Assembly: GCA_029939635.1 (NCBI GenBank)
Contig: JAOZSN010000100.1
Location: forward strand, 1 to 11,082
DNA: 11,082 nucleotides
Reading direction: 5' to 3'
Origin: Deltaproteobacteria bacterium
Lineage (GTDB): Bacteria > Desulfobacterota > Desulfobulbia > Desulfobulbales > SURF-16
Shown: piece after piece, positions 1 through 5,460 of the stretch
Numbering within the stretch: position 1 is the first letter of the stretch
Layout of the letters: each line of letters starts with the position of its first letter
Program-made: the position numbers and the translations under genes
Notes under the pieces: model-generated
Databases searched by the model: none
What the model was told of the DNA's origin: nothing
Seen by the model: the letters and a program-made list of their open reading frames with translations, nothing else

Positions 1-502
1 TGAGCAGTTTCTTTCCTGCCTGGCGGGCCTGCTGCAGATTTGCCACTGGCAGTCCGCTCAATATTTCCAGCTCAAAACGGTTTGGGGTTAGGACTGTACT
101 GCGTTGCAAGAGTGGGGTAAGGCCATTTACATCAGTGCTGTCTTGCAGCAACTGGCCACTACTGGCCCGCAGAACTGGATCAAAGACGATTTCGCCGTTG
201 AAATTGCTGGTGGCGGCAGTAATGGCAGCACATATCTCTGCACTGGCTGTCATGCCTATTTTTATATGACTAATAGGCATATCATCAAGCACAGCGCGGA
301 TTTGATCATGGACGATCTGTGGCTCTACAGGAGAAACGGCTGAGACGCCAAGACTGTTTTGGCATGTCAAGGCGGTGATGGCAGCAGCTGCGTAACAGCC
401 CAGGCTGGACATGGTTTTCAGGTCTGCCTGAATGCCGGCCCCTCCTGAAGGGTCAGAACCGGCGATAGTAAGCAGGCAGGGCGACGTTTGCTTAGGCACC
501 AT
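1..502 (-). CDS. thiD: ThiD, hydroxymethylpyrimidine/phosphomethylpyrimidine kinase (3' end outside window)
   Basis: Cytosolic ribokinase-family enzyme that phosphorylates HMP and HMP-phosphate to HMP-pyrophosphate for thiamine synthesis. Translating the minus strand from the ATG at 502 gives 167 codons with no stop, running off the left edge; the family is usually about 265 residues, so roughly the C-terminal third is missing. Visible hallmarks are LLTIAGSDPSGGAGIQADLK near residues 10-29, which is the ThiD signature around the HMP pocket, then SLGCYAAAAITALTCQNS, VLDDMPISHIKIGM and VFDPVLRASSG, and the start of the LTPNRFE segment. The catalytic Cys and C-terminal ATP-site residues lie beyond the edge. 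The start overlaps the last 11 bases of the FKBP gene, and no Shine-Dalgarno is visible before it, so translation coupled to the FKBP gene is likely. A GTG at 499 is the next possible start. The identification is secure; only the start is slightly uncertain. Confidence 0.95.
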   Translation of the reverse strand, partial: MVPKQTSPCLLTIAGSDPSGGAGIQADLKTMSSLGCYAAAAITALTCQNSLGVSAVSPVEPQIVHDQIRAVLDDMPISHIKIGMTASAEICAAITAATSNFNGEIVFDPVLRASSGQLLQDSTDVNGLTPLLQRSTVLTPNRFELEILSGLPVANLQQARQAGKKLL

Positions 503-977
503 CTTGGGGTGCCACTGGGGTAAGGTTGGTTTTTTTGTCACCAATTTTGACCAGGGTTAGTTTGTAAAGGATGTTCTGGCCAGCCAGGGGGTGATTATAG
601 TCAAGGGTAATGGTCTCCTCACCAACTTCGGTGACTAATGCAGGTACTGTATGGGGCTGACCATCTTTTTCTGTCTTTAGGTTGAGTACAGTTCCTACCT
701 TTACTTCTGAGGATCGTTCTCCAAAAGTTGCCCGGTCAATGGTCTGCACTAGCTCTTCTTGGCGGTGACCAAAGGCATCATCTGGTTGCATGGTTATTTC
801 GTGTTGTTCTCCGTCTTTCATGCCAATAACGCTTTCCTCAAAGAGGGGCATTACACTTCCTGTACCAATGACAAAATGAAGGGTGCCGGAATCCTTGGTG
901 GAATCAAACACCTCGCCATTTTCTAGAATACCTTCATACTCAACAAAAACCTCATCTCCTGGTGCTGCAGTTCTCAT
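492..977 (-). CDS. SlyD-like FKBP-type peptidyl-prolyl cis-trans isomerase
   Basis: A 161-residue cytosolic prolyl isomerase and chaperone of the SlyD/SlpA branch of FKBPs. The N-terminal half (about residues 1-65) has the FKBP pattern VEYEGILENGEVFDST...FVIGTGSVMPLFEESVIGMKDGE. This is followed by an inserted-flap region (about 66-120) and the returning strand with the family signature DYNHPLAGQ (126-134). No signal peptide is visible. The histidine/cysteine-rich nickel-binding tail of E. coli SlyD is absent: the protein ends in a short tail, TNLTPVAPQDGA. Nickel delivery is therefore not supported, and a general folding role is more likely. A good ribosome site, AAGGAG, sits at 985-990, 7 bases before the ATG at 977. 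It forms a probable two-gene unit with thiD, which starts inside its 3' end. Confidence 0.93.
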   Translation of the reverse strand: MRTAAPGDEVFVEYEGILENGEVFDSTKDSGTLHFVIGTGSVMPLFEESVIGMKDGEQHEITMQPDDAFGHRQEELVQTIDRATFGERSSEVKVGTVLNLKTEKDGQPHTVPALVTEVGEETITLDYNHPLAGQNILYKLTLVKIGDKKTNLTPVAPQDGA

Positions 978-984
978 GGTGTAA

Positions 985-990
985 CTCCTT
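985..990 (-). promoter_or_regulatory. Ribosome binding site of the FKBP gene
   Basis: The minus strand reads AAGGAG seven bases before the ATG at 977. It is the only strong Shine-Dalgarno in the 978-1131 gap and fixes the start of the FKBP gene. Confidence 0.8.
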
Positions 991-1131
991 TATATTATGC
1001 GATATTTTTATAGGTTTATGTCAGGATATATTTCGGCCTCTGAGAAATATTCTTCACATTCAGAGGACGAGATTAGTTGCATTGCAGCAGCAAAATAATG
1101 GTTCTCGGGCCACAGGTCAAGCTCTGCCAGA

Positions 1132-2586
1132 TTACTTCATCATTTTTTCACTTTTTTCCTGGTATTTTTGGAGGGAATCAGTGGCAATTTCAATTTTAGA
1201 GCTGAGGCGACCTAAGGTGGCTGCTTTTATATCTTCATCTTCGCGAGTGGGGCGGTAGCGGATAAAAACCTTTTGCAGAATGGCGCTGTAGGTGAACAGT
1301 GATTTGTGAAAGAGGTTTGTTAATTCAGCACCTGGAAAGGGAGAAGAAAGTTCCTCGAATATAGAGGCGATATATTGTTGGAGAGCGCTGGCGTTATTCG
1401 TTTCCTGGCTATAAAACATGTGGCAGTCAGCCAGGCCTTGATGCAGTTTTTCTTCCAGTTGTTTTTGGGAAATGATGGGGTTGCCACTAAAGCTGAAAAG
1501 CATCATGCGGATCACACGCCACATACCAATTAACCCCTTGAAGTATGATTTGGAGCGAGATATCGCTAATGTATGTGGGTTAAGGATACTGTTTCCTTTC
1601 GATATTTCTGTATGGAGATAGGGAATGAAATAATTCTTGAGGCCAATAAAAAAATCTTCGCAGTTTTCGAGAAGTACTTCTGCTTTGCTGAGTTCCTGAA
1701 GAAGAAATTTTTTAGCAGAGAAATTTCGCAGGCAGGCACTCAGTTCTTCTGAAATTTGGGGTACATTACTGAGAATGTCAGTAACATTACGTTCTTTAAG
1801 GGCTTTGATGTTGTGTTGCAATGTGTTGAAATTTTTAAATTCCCGCGCAAAGAGAGTATTCATAAGGTCTATAAGGAGTTTAACCTGGGAAAATCCCTCC
1901 TGGCATAGATAGAGATATTGTTCAACCATACCCATGGCAATGGGGGGCAGAGATGGTCGTTCGTATTCTGCCACTTTTTTTTGTCCTGCCGCTGCCCGCT
2001 CAAAAAAACTATACATGTTTACCAGGGTTGTTGTCTCTATATCTGTGTTTTGATCCTGGGTTATAGTGAGGTATACCTCATATCCTGATTCCAGAAGACC
2101 ACGCTTTTTACCTGTGACCTGTCCCCTGGCAATGGGAAGCAGTGTGTGCATGCTTAAGTTCTCTTTAAGAGTTATAGATGCCTGCTGTAAGTCGCCTCGG
2201 CAGGACTGTAATTTTTTGAGGAATGGGGTGATAGTCTGGCAGTGGCGGTTTATTTGTTTTGCCTGGGCAAGGATGGATTTTTCATTTTGGCCACCATGTT
2301 TTACATCGGCCAGGAGGTTATTAATGCTATTGTCTTGGCTGGTTACAGAGGCAAGTAATTCCTTGGCCATGGCAGGATACTTGTCACGGGTCTGGCGCAG
2401 GGTTATTGGTAAACCCAAGGCGGTGATGATCTCCATAAAGGAGTCGATGTTGACTTCCTGCCATTGCAAGACATGGGGATCCTTGGAAATGCTAATGGCC
2501 TCTTGCCGACAAGAGGTCAGGAATTTTTGGCATTTGTTCAGGATGCGTATGGCGTCTTGGTGTTTTGTCATTGGGGGTTGAGTCAA
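1132..2586 (-). CDS. Unrecognised 484-residue, mostly helical cytosolic protein
   Basis: I do not recognise this protein. It is long, uninterrupted and rich in Leu, Lys, Gln and Glu, which suggests an almost wholly alpha-helical fold. There is no signal peptide and no clear transmembrane segment; the most hydrophobic stretch is around GLIGMWRVIRMMLFSFSG (about residues 357-374). No nucleotide-binding, zinc or catalytic motif stands out. The first possible start is TTG at 2586, with an in-frame TAA just upstream. An ATG five codons later (2571) is equally plausible. Neither has a convincing Shine-Dalgarno, although a TATAAT hexamer lies at 2618-2623. It is followed after 154 bases by the FKBP gene, which has its own ribosome site. 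It is transcribed away from the hisIG cluster across a shared upstream region. It is judged a real gene by its length and by protein-like composition on this strand. Confidence 0.8.
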   Translation of the reverse strand: MTQPPMTKHQDAIRILNKCQKFLTSCRQEAISISKDPHVLQWQEVNIDSFMEIITALGLPITLRQTRDKYPAMAKELLASVTSQDNSINNLLADVKHGGQNEKSILAQAKQINRHCQTITPFLKKLQSCRGDLQQASITLKENLSMHTLLPIARGQVTGKKRGLLESGYEVYLTITQDQNTDIETTTLVNMYSFFERAAAGQKKVAEYERPSLPPIAMGMVEQYLYLCQEGFSQVKLLIDLMNTLFAREFKNFNTLQHNIKALKERNVTDILSNVPQISEELSACLRNFSAKKFLLQELSKAEVLLENCEDFFIGLKNYFIPYLHTEISKGNSILNPHTLAISRSKSYFKGLIGMWRVIRMMLFSFSGNPIISQKQLEEKLHQGLADCHMFYSQETNNASALQQYIASIFEELSSPFPGAELTNLFHKSLFTYSAILQKVFIRYRPTREDEDIKAATLGRLSSKIEIATDSLQKYQEKSEKMMK

Positions 2587-2617
2587 ATGTCTTTAAAAGA
2601 ATAGCCTATTTCTCTTT

Positions 2618-2623
2618 ATTATA
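2618..2623 (-). promoter_or_regulatory. Candidate -10 element for the 484-codon gene
   Basis: The minus strand reads TATAAT, a perfect sigma-70 -10 hexamer, 32 bases before the TTG start at 2586. At a 17-base spacing the -35 position reads TGTACC, matching the consensus at only three of six positions, so the promoter would be weak or activator-dependent. Confidence 0.35.
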
Positions 2624-2687
2624 AGTCGGTTAGCAGGCCAGGTACATAAATTATTTTCATACAAGGGGCTGACTGCCTAATCGTTAC

Positions 2688-2716
2688 TTGACAAAACAGA
2701 ATGATAATCATAAATA
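2688..2716 (+). promoter_or_regulatory. Candidate sigma-70 promoter for the hisIG cluster
   Basis: A perfect TTGACA -35 hexamer (2688-2693) is followed after 17 bases by TAAATA (2711-2716), a weak -10. If used, transcription would start near 2724, leaving a 5' leader of about 195 bases before the ATG at 2920. The operator-like palindrome at 2697-2715 sits within this promoter. Confidence 0.45.
2697..2715 (+). promoter_or_regulatory. Fur-box-like operator candidate
   Basis: The core at 2701-2711 is ATGATAATCAT, a perfect 5-1-5 palindrome identical to the centre of the E. coli Fur consensus. Over the full 19-base consensus, 14 positions match by eye. It lies between the -35 and -10 hexamers of the candidate rightward promoter, where bound Fur-family repressor would block transcription. 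No iron-uptake gene is visible, so regulation by Fur is an inference from the motif alone; another Fur-family protein is possible. Confidence 0.4.
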
Positions 2717-2796
2717 TGTCCCTTTTGCCAAAAGAAAATGCGGTAAATCAGCCCTTACCAACTAAAAATGGAAAAATTTTCTGAGTTGTTAGGATA

Positions 2797-2886
2797 AGTC
2801 CCTTAACAGTAGAGGTACGTAATTAATTGCAAAGACATTTTTAGAAGTCTTGCCATCAATATCATGAAAATAATTTCTAAGGGACT
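2797..2886 (+). repeat. Inverted repeat in the hisIG leader
   Basis: Arms AGTCCCTTA (2797-2805) and TAAGGGACT (2878-2886) are perfect 9-bp complements 72 bases apart. A smaller imperfect hairpin lies between them: CAAAGAC at 2830-2836 could pair with GTCTTG near 2847-2852. In RNA this would fold into an extended stem ending about 33 bases before the ATG at 2920. Function unknown. Confidence 0.5.
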
Positions 2887-2919
2887 AAAGTATTAATTGC
2901 TCTCTTGGTTGGTGTGATT

Positions 2920-3093
2920 ATGGAACTTGTATGTGAGAAATATAAGGAAAAAATGGAATCCTCGAAGGCACATTGTCGCCATCCTAATGATTATTGCCAG
3001 ACACGTAACTCCTGTATGATCCACTTTATAGGTCAGGAGAAAGAACGAGAAGAGCGGCAGAATGCAGCTCGCAAGGAGCAGAATAAAAAATGA
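2920..3093 (+). CDS. Small four-cysteine protein preceding hisI
   Basis: A 57-residue protein from the ATG at 2920; in-frame TTG (2905) and GTG (2914) starts would add a few residues. None of the three has a strong ribosome site. Four cysteines at 5, 19, 26 and 32 (C-x13-C-x6-C-x5-C, with HP before DYC) form a compact cluster that could bind zinc or an iron-sulfur cluster, or form disulfides. The C-terminal third is a charged helix rich in Glu, Lys, Arg and Gln. There is no signal peptide. The TGA stop overlaps the hisI ATG by four bases, so it is probably co-transcribed and translationally coupled with hisI. The family is not recognised. The coupling and protein-like cysteine spacing argue that it is real. 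Confidence 0.65.
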   Translation: MELVCEKYKEKMESSKAHCRHPNDYCQTRNSCMIHFIGQEKEREERQNAARKEQNKK

Positions 3094-3467
3094 TAGCCTT
3101 ACGATTTGATAAAGGTGAAGGTCTCTTGCCAGCCATTGCCCAGGATTATAAAACGGGTGATGTGTTAATGCTAGCTTATATTAATGAAGAGGCGTGGCAG
3201 AAGACCCTGGCGACGGGTAAGGCTCATTACTGGAGTCGGTCACGCAATAAATTATGGCTCAAAGGGGAGTCGTCCCACCATGAACAATTGGTGAAGGAAA
3301 TCCTTGTTGATTGCGATGAGGACACGGTGATCTTCAAGGTAGATCAAGTCGGAGGGGCGGCCTGTCATAAAGGGTTCCCCAGCTGTTTTTTTCGTCAGGT
3401 TACTGGCGATGAATTGAAAATTATAGCAAAACCTGTGTTTGATCCACAGGAGGTATATAAAAAATGA
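3090..3467 (+). CDS. hisI: HisI, phosphoribosyl-AMP cyclohydrolase
   Basis: Cytosolic zinc enzyme of histidine biosynthesis (step 3) that opens the purine ring of PR-AMP to give ProFAR. At 125 residues it is the stand-alone form, with no HisE (PR-ATP pyrophosphohydrolase) domain fused, so HisE must be encoded elsewhere. Diagnostic segments are MLAYINEEAW, AHYWSRSRNKLWLKGESS, the metal-site DCDED (residues 74-78), and GGAACHKGFPSCFFR with the two conserved cysteines. The usual ESSGH/ETSGH reads ESSHH, a Gly-to-His variation next to the conserved His. AAGGAG at 3073-3078 lies 11 bases before the ATG at 3090. The start overlaps the stop of the small Cys gene (ATGA), and its own stop overlaps the hisG start in the same way. 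Confidence 0.96.
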   Translation: MIALRFDKGEGLLPAIAQDYKTGDVLMLAYINEEAWQKTLATGKAHYWSRSRNKLWLKGESSHHEQLVKEILVDCDEDTVIFKVDQVGGAACHKGFPSCFFRQVTGDELKIIAKPVFDPQEVYKK

Positions 3468-4336
3468 ATGAATTGAAAGTTGGTTTGCCTAAGGGAAGCC
3501 TGGAAAAACCTACCATCGAACTTTTTGCCAAGGCAGGCTGGCATTTTAAGTTGACCTCCCGCAATTATTTTCCAGAGGTGAATGATCCAGAGATGGCCTG
3601 TTCCATCTGCCGCCCTCAGGAGATGAGTCGTTATATTGAAAACGAGGTTCTTGACTGTGGTATCACAGGCAAGGATTGGATCTTGGAAAATGAATCAGAC
3701 ATTGTCGTAGTGGCTGATATGATATACTCCAAGGTCAGTCGTAAACCCACGCGCTGGATCATTGCCGTACCTGGCGATTCCTCGGTTCAGGCCATTGCTG
3801 ATCTGGAGGGGAAAAAGATTGCTACAGAGCTTGTTGGTTATTCCACCCGCTTTTTTAAGGAGCAGAATATCAATGTGGACATCGAGTTTTCCTGGGGAGC
3901 TACTGAGGCCAAGGTGGTCTCTGGCCTGGCCGATGCCATTGTTGAGGTGACGGAGACTGAATCAACCATACGTGCCCATGGCTTACGTATTATCCATGAG
4001 TTAATGACCTCCAACTCACAGCTCATTGCCAGTAAGGCCGCCTGGAACGATCCGTGGAAACGTGAAAAGATTGAAAATATTGCTCGTCTGTTGCAAGGAG
4101 CCTTGAAGGCTGAAACCCTCTCTGGCCTCAAGATGAATGTCTCAAAGGATAATCTTGATGCCGTTGTTGATCTGCTGCCCAGCATGAATGCCCCTACCAT
4201 TGCCAACCTTTATCATAAAGAGTGGTATTCGGTGGAGACCGTGATCTCTGAACATGCGGTTCGTGATCTTATTCCATTATTACTCAAGGCAGGTGCTGAG
4301 GGGATTGTGGAGTATGGCCTTAATAAGGTAATTTGA
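3464..4336 (+). CDS. hisG: HisG, ATP phosphoribosyltransferase (long form)
   Basis: First and feedback-controlled step of histidine biosynthesis: ATP plus PRPP gives PR-ATP. At 290 residues it is the long form, with two periplasmic-binding-like catalytic lobes followed by a C-terminal ACT-like HisG_C domain (about 215-290) that normally binds histidine, so it needs no HisZ. Visible features are VGLPKGSLEKPTIELF (6-21), DCGITGKDWI, MIYSKVSRKPTRW, KIATELVGYSTRFF, EFSWGATEAKVVSGLADAIVEVTE and KAAWNDPWKREKIE. In the PRPP phosphate-binding loop, where relatives such as Geobacter (from memory) read TETGST, this protein reads TETEST, with codon GAA where GGA is expected. A strong AGGAGGT (3448-3454) precedes the ATG, which overlaps the hisI stop by four bases. 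No other his genes are present in the window. Confidence 0.96.
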   Translation: MNELKVGLPKGSLEKPTIELFAKAGWHFKLTSRNYFPEVNDPEMACSICRPQEMSRYIENEVLDCGITGKDWILENESDIVVVADMIYSKVSRKPTRWIIAVPGDSSVQAIADLEGKKIATELVGYSTRFFKEQNINVDIEFSWGATEAKVVSGLADAIVEVTETESTIRAHGLRIIHELMTSNSQLIASKAAWNDPWKREKIENIARLLQGALKAETLSGLKMNVSKDNLDAVVDLLPSMNAPTIANLYHKEWYSVETVISEHAVRDLIPLLLKAGAEGIVEYGLNKVI

Positions 4337-4345
4337 ACAAACAGT

Positions 4346-4366
4346 AGTCAGGAGTCAGGAGTCAGA
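4346..4366 (+). repeat. 7-base tandem repeat, three copies
   Basis: Three consecutive copies of AGTCAGG (the last ends in A) occupy 4346-4366 directly after hisG. They run into the left arm of the palindrome at 4355-4433 and look like part of the same repeat element. Confidence 0.8.
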
Positions 4367-4433
4367 ATACAGGAGGAAAAGTGGCGATGTCAGTAATTAT
4401 TCTGTTGCCTTACTCCTGTATTCTGGCTCCTGA
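4355..4433 (+). repeat. Palindromic repeat element spanning the hisG-engB junction
   Basis: The left arm (4355-4375) and right arm (4413-4433) can pair over 21 bp with a single G-U wobble (4362 with 4426), enclosing a 37-base loop. The loop can extend the stem weakly (GGC 4383-4385 with GCC 4407-4409). The inner end of the left arm carries AGGAGG (4371-4376), the only good ribosome site for engB, so folding would hide it. The right arm lies inside an open extension of the engB frame. The CAGGAGTCAG-type wording and the adjacent heptamer repeats resemble dispersed extragenic palindromes of bacterial genomes. That it is a dispersed element is inference, as only one copy is in the window. Confidence 0.8.
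4371..4376 (+). promoter_or_regulatory. engB ribosome binding site carried by the palindrome
   Basis: AGGAGG lies 4 bases before GTG 4381 and 10 bases before the in-frame ATG 4387. No Shine-Dalgarno precedes the conserved-length start at 4441. The hexamer overlaps the inner part of the left palindrome arm and would be base-paired in the hairpin. Confidence 0.55.
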
Positions 4434-5031
4434 ATTAAATATGCCCCACTGGTCTAAAACCAACGTTACCTTTGTAAAAAGTGTCTACAAGACAGCGCAA
4501 CTGCCAGAGGCTGAGTTGCCAGAGATTGCCTTTGCCGGACGTTCTAATGTGGGCAAGTCGAGCCTGATCAACAAACTGCTCAACCGGCGCAAGCTGGTGA
4601 AAGTCAGCTCGCGACCTGGTAAGACCCAGAGCCTTAACTTCTTTTTGGCACCAGAGCAACTCTATTTGGTTGATTTGCCTGGCTACGGCTATGCCAAGGT
4701 GCCAAGGAAGCTCCGTAATGACTGGTTGGGGTTGATCAGCAGCTATTTACTTAATCGCCCGACCTTGAGTTGTGTGGTGGTTATTGTTGATATTCGCCAT
4801 GAAACCAAGACCCAGGATCTGGAGTTGGTCTCGTGGCTGCGGAATGAGGAAATCCCCTTTCTTGTGGTCTATACCAAGACGGATAAGCTTAAGCGTGCTC
4901 AGATACAGCGCCAGGCCGCTGTTCTTGACTCAGGATTGGGGCTGAACAAAGAGCAGCGTGTCCTTTTTTCCTCTAAAAGTGGAGATGGCAAAGAAAATTT
5001 ATGCACGAAGCTTGACCTGTTCCTCGCATAG
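4387..5031 (+). CDS. engB: EngB (YihA/YsxC), ribosome-biogenesis GTP-binding protein
   Basis: TRAFAC-class GTPase of the TrmE-Era-EngA-EngB branch that acts in the cytosol in late large-subunit (50S) assembly and is often essential. Numbering from Met 4441 (196 residues, the usual family length), it shows G1 GRSNVGKS (33-40), the switch I threonine in RPGKTQSLNFF (T62), G3 DLPGYG (78-83), G4 TKTDK (145-149) and G5 SSKS (177-180). The core begins at TNVTFVKSV. The frame is open upstream to ATG 4387 or GTG 4381, which add 18-20 mainly hydrophobic residues (SVIILLPYSCILAPELN) encoded by the palindromic repeat. I chose ATG 4387 because AGGAGG at 4371 is correctly spaced for it; Met 4441 fits the family better but lacks a ribosome site. 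The extension is probably an accident of repeat insertion, not a functional leader. It is likely co-transcribed with hisG, 50 bases upstream. Confidence 0.93.
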   Translation: MSVIILLPYSCILAPELNMPHWSKTNVTFVKSVYKTAQLPEAELPEIAFAGRSNVGKSSLINKLLNRRKLVKVSSRPGKTQSLNFFLAPEQLYLVDLPGYGYAKVPRKLRNDWLGLISSYLLNRPTLSCVVVIVDIRHETKTQDLELVSWLRNEEIPFLVVYTKTDKLKRAQIQRQAAVLDSGLGLNKEQRVLFSSKSGDGKENLCTKLDLFLA

Positions 5032-5172
5032 TGGTTTATTGCCGTTTTTAATTTAATTATTCTATTAATTCTTCAGCTGCACCCTATCTTCGTCCATTCA
5101 GAGCTTCTCGAGTAACAATAGTACGCTTCGACTCTCTGATTGAACCAGATAAGCGCAGACTTCGATATAGGT

Positions 5173-5451
5173 ATGACTGATAAACAAGATTGGCATTGTT
5201 CAAAGATTACTGATTGTGGCAAAGAGGAGCAGTGTCCAGCTGGTGCTGATAGCGACAAGGCGTGCTGGGAAATTGCTGTTGAGTTGGAAGATTATCGCAG
5301 TGGCATGAATATCTGCCAGGATTGCCTGGTCTATCTCGCCCAGAAAGAAAATTCTATTCTCTCTGACGATGAGATTAAAGAGATCCTTGAAAAAAAAGGG
5401 GTCTGTATTCTTATTGATAAATGTCTTAACAAGGATGACGTGAGCGATTGA
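5173..5451 (+). CDS. Small eight-cysteine protein resembling 'two-CW domain' proteins
   Basis: A 92-residue protein from the ATG at 5173; an in-frame TTG at 5140 would add 11 residues, and neither start has a strong ribosome site. Cysteines fall at 9, 15, 21, 31, 48, 51, 78 and 84. The pattern WHCxxxxxC...CPAG...ACWEIA...CxxC followed by VYL resembles small proteins common in Desulfobacterota and myxobacteria, in which C(x)W motifs and a CxxC are thought to bind metal. I offer that family name from memory, with moderate confidence. The middle (60-75) is an acidic and basic helix. There is no signal peptide. It lies 141 bases downstream of engB on the same strand and ends only 9 bases from the stop of the convergent hyuB gene. 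Function unknown; a metal-binding or redox role is inference. Confidence 0.7.
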   Translation: MTDKQDWHCSKITDCGKEEQCPAGADSDKACWEIAVELEDYRSGMNICQDCLVYLAQKENSILSDDEIKEILEKKGVCILIDKCLNKDDVSD

Positions 5452-5460
5452 AGGAGACTC

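Larger units (their letters stand above)
2587..2919. other. Divergent intergenic region with operator-like and repeat structure
   Basis: This AT-rich stretch separates the leftward 484-codon gene from the rightward small-Cys-protein/hisI/hisG cluster. It holds a leftward TATAAT (2618-2623), a rightward TTGACA (2688-2693) with TAAATA 17 bases on, and a Fur-box-like palindrome between them. It also holds a 9-bp inverted repeat (2797-2805 and 2878-2886) and a 9-bp direct repeat (2822-2830 and 2892-2900). A 27-codon ATG frame at 2701-2784 lacks a ribosome site and contains no histidines, so it is not a classical his leader peptide. No tRNA or known riboswitch was recognised. Confidence 0.6.

Noticed and set aside
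994..1024. CTGACA and CATAAT hexamers that could be a promoter for the FKBP gene
   Set aside because: The 19-base spacing is too long, and transcription would begin at or within the ribosome site.
1028..1050. 7-bp AT-rich inverted repeat (ATATTTC/GAAATAT) between the 484-codon gene and the FKBP gene
   Set aside because: Weak stem, 9-base loop and no T-run on the minus strand; not a credible terminator.
2066..2581. 171-codon open frame on the plus strand opposite the 484-codon gene
   Set aside because: Antisense shadow: Trp/Arg/Cys-rich, no family resemblance, no ribosome site, while the minus-strand frame is longer and protein-like.
2701..2784. 27-codon ATG frame as a possible his attenuator leader peptide
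   Set aside because: No ribosome site, no histidine codons and no adjacent intrinsic terminator.
4387..4440. EngB N-terminal extension as a signal peptide or lipobox (LLPYSC)
   Set aside because: EngB is cytosolic, there is no positively charged n-region, and the codons come from the palindromic repeat.
5039..5068. TTGCCG-N18-TATTAA as a promoter for the eight-cysteine gene
   Set aside because: Only four of six matches in each hexamer, in AT-rich sequence where such matches are expected by chance.
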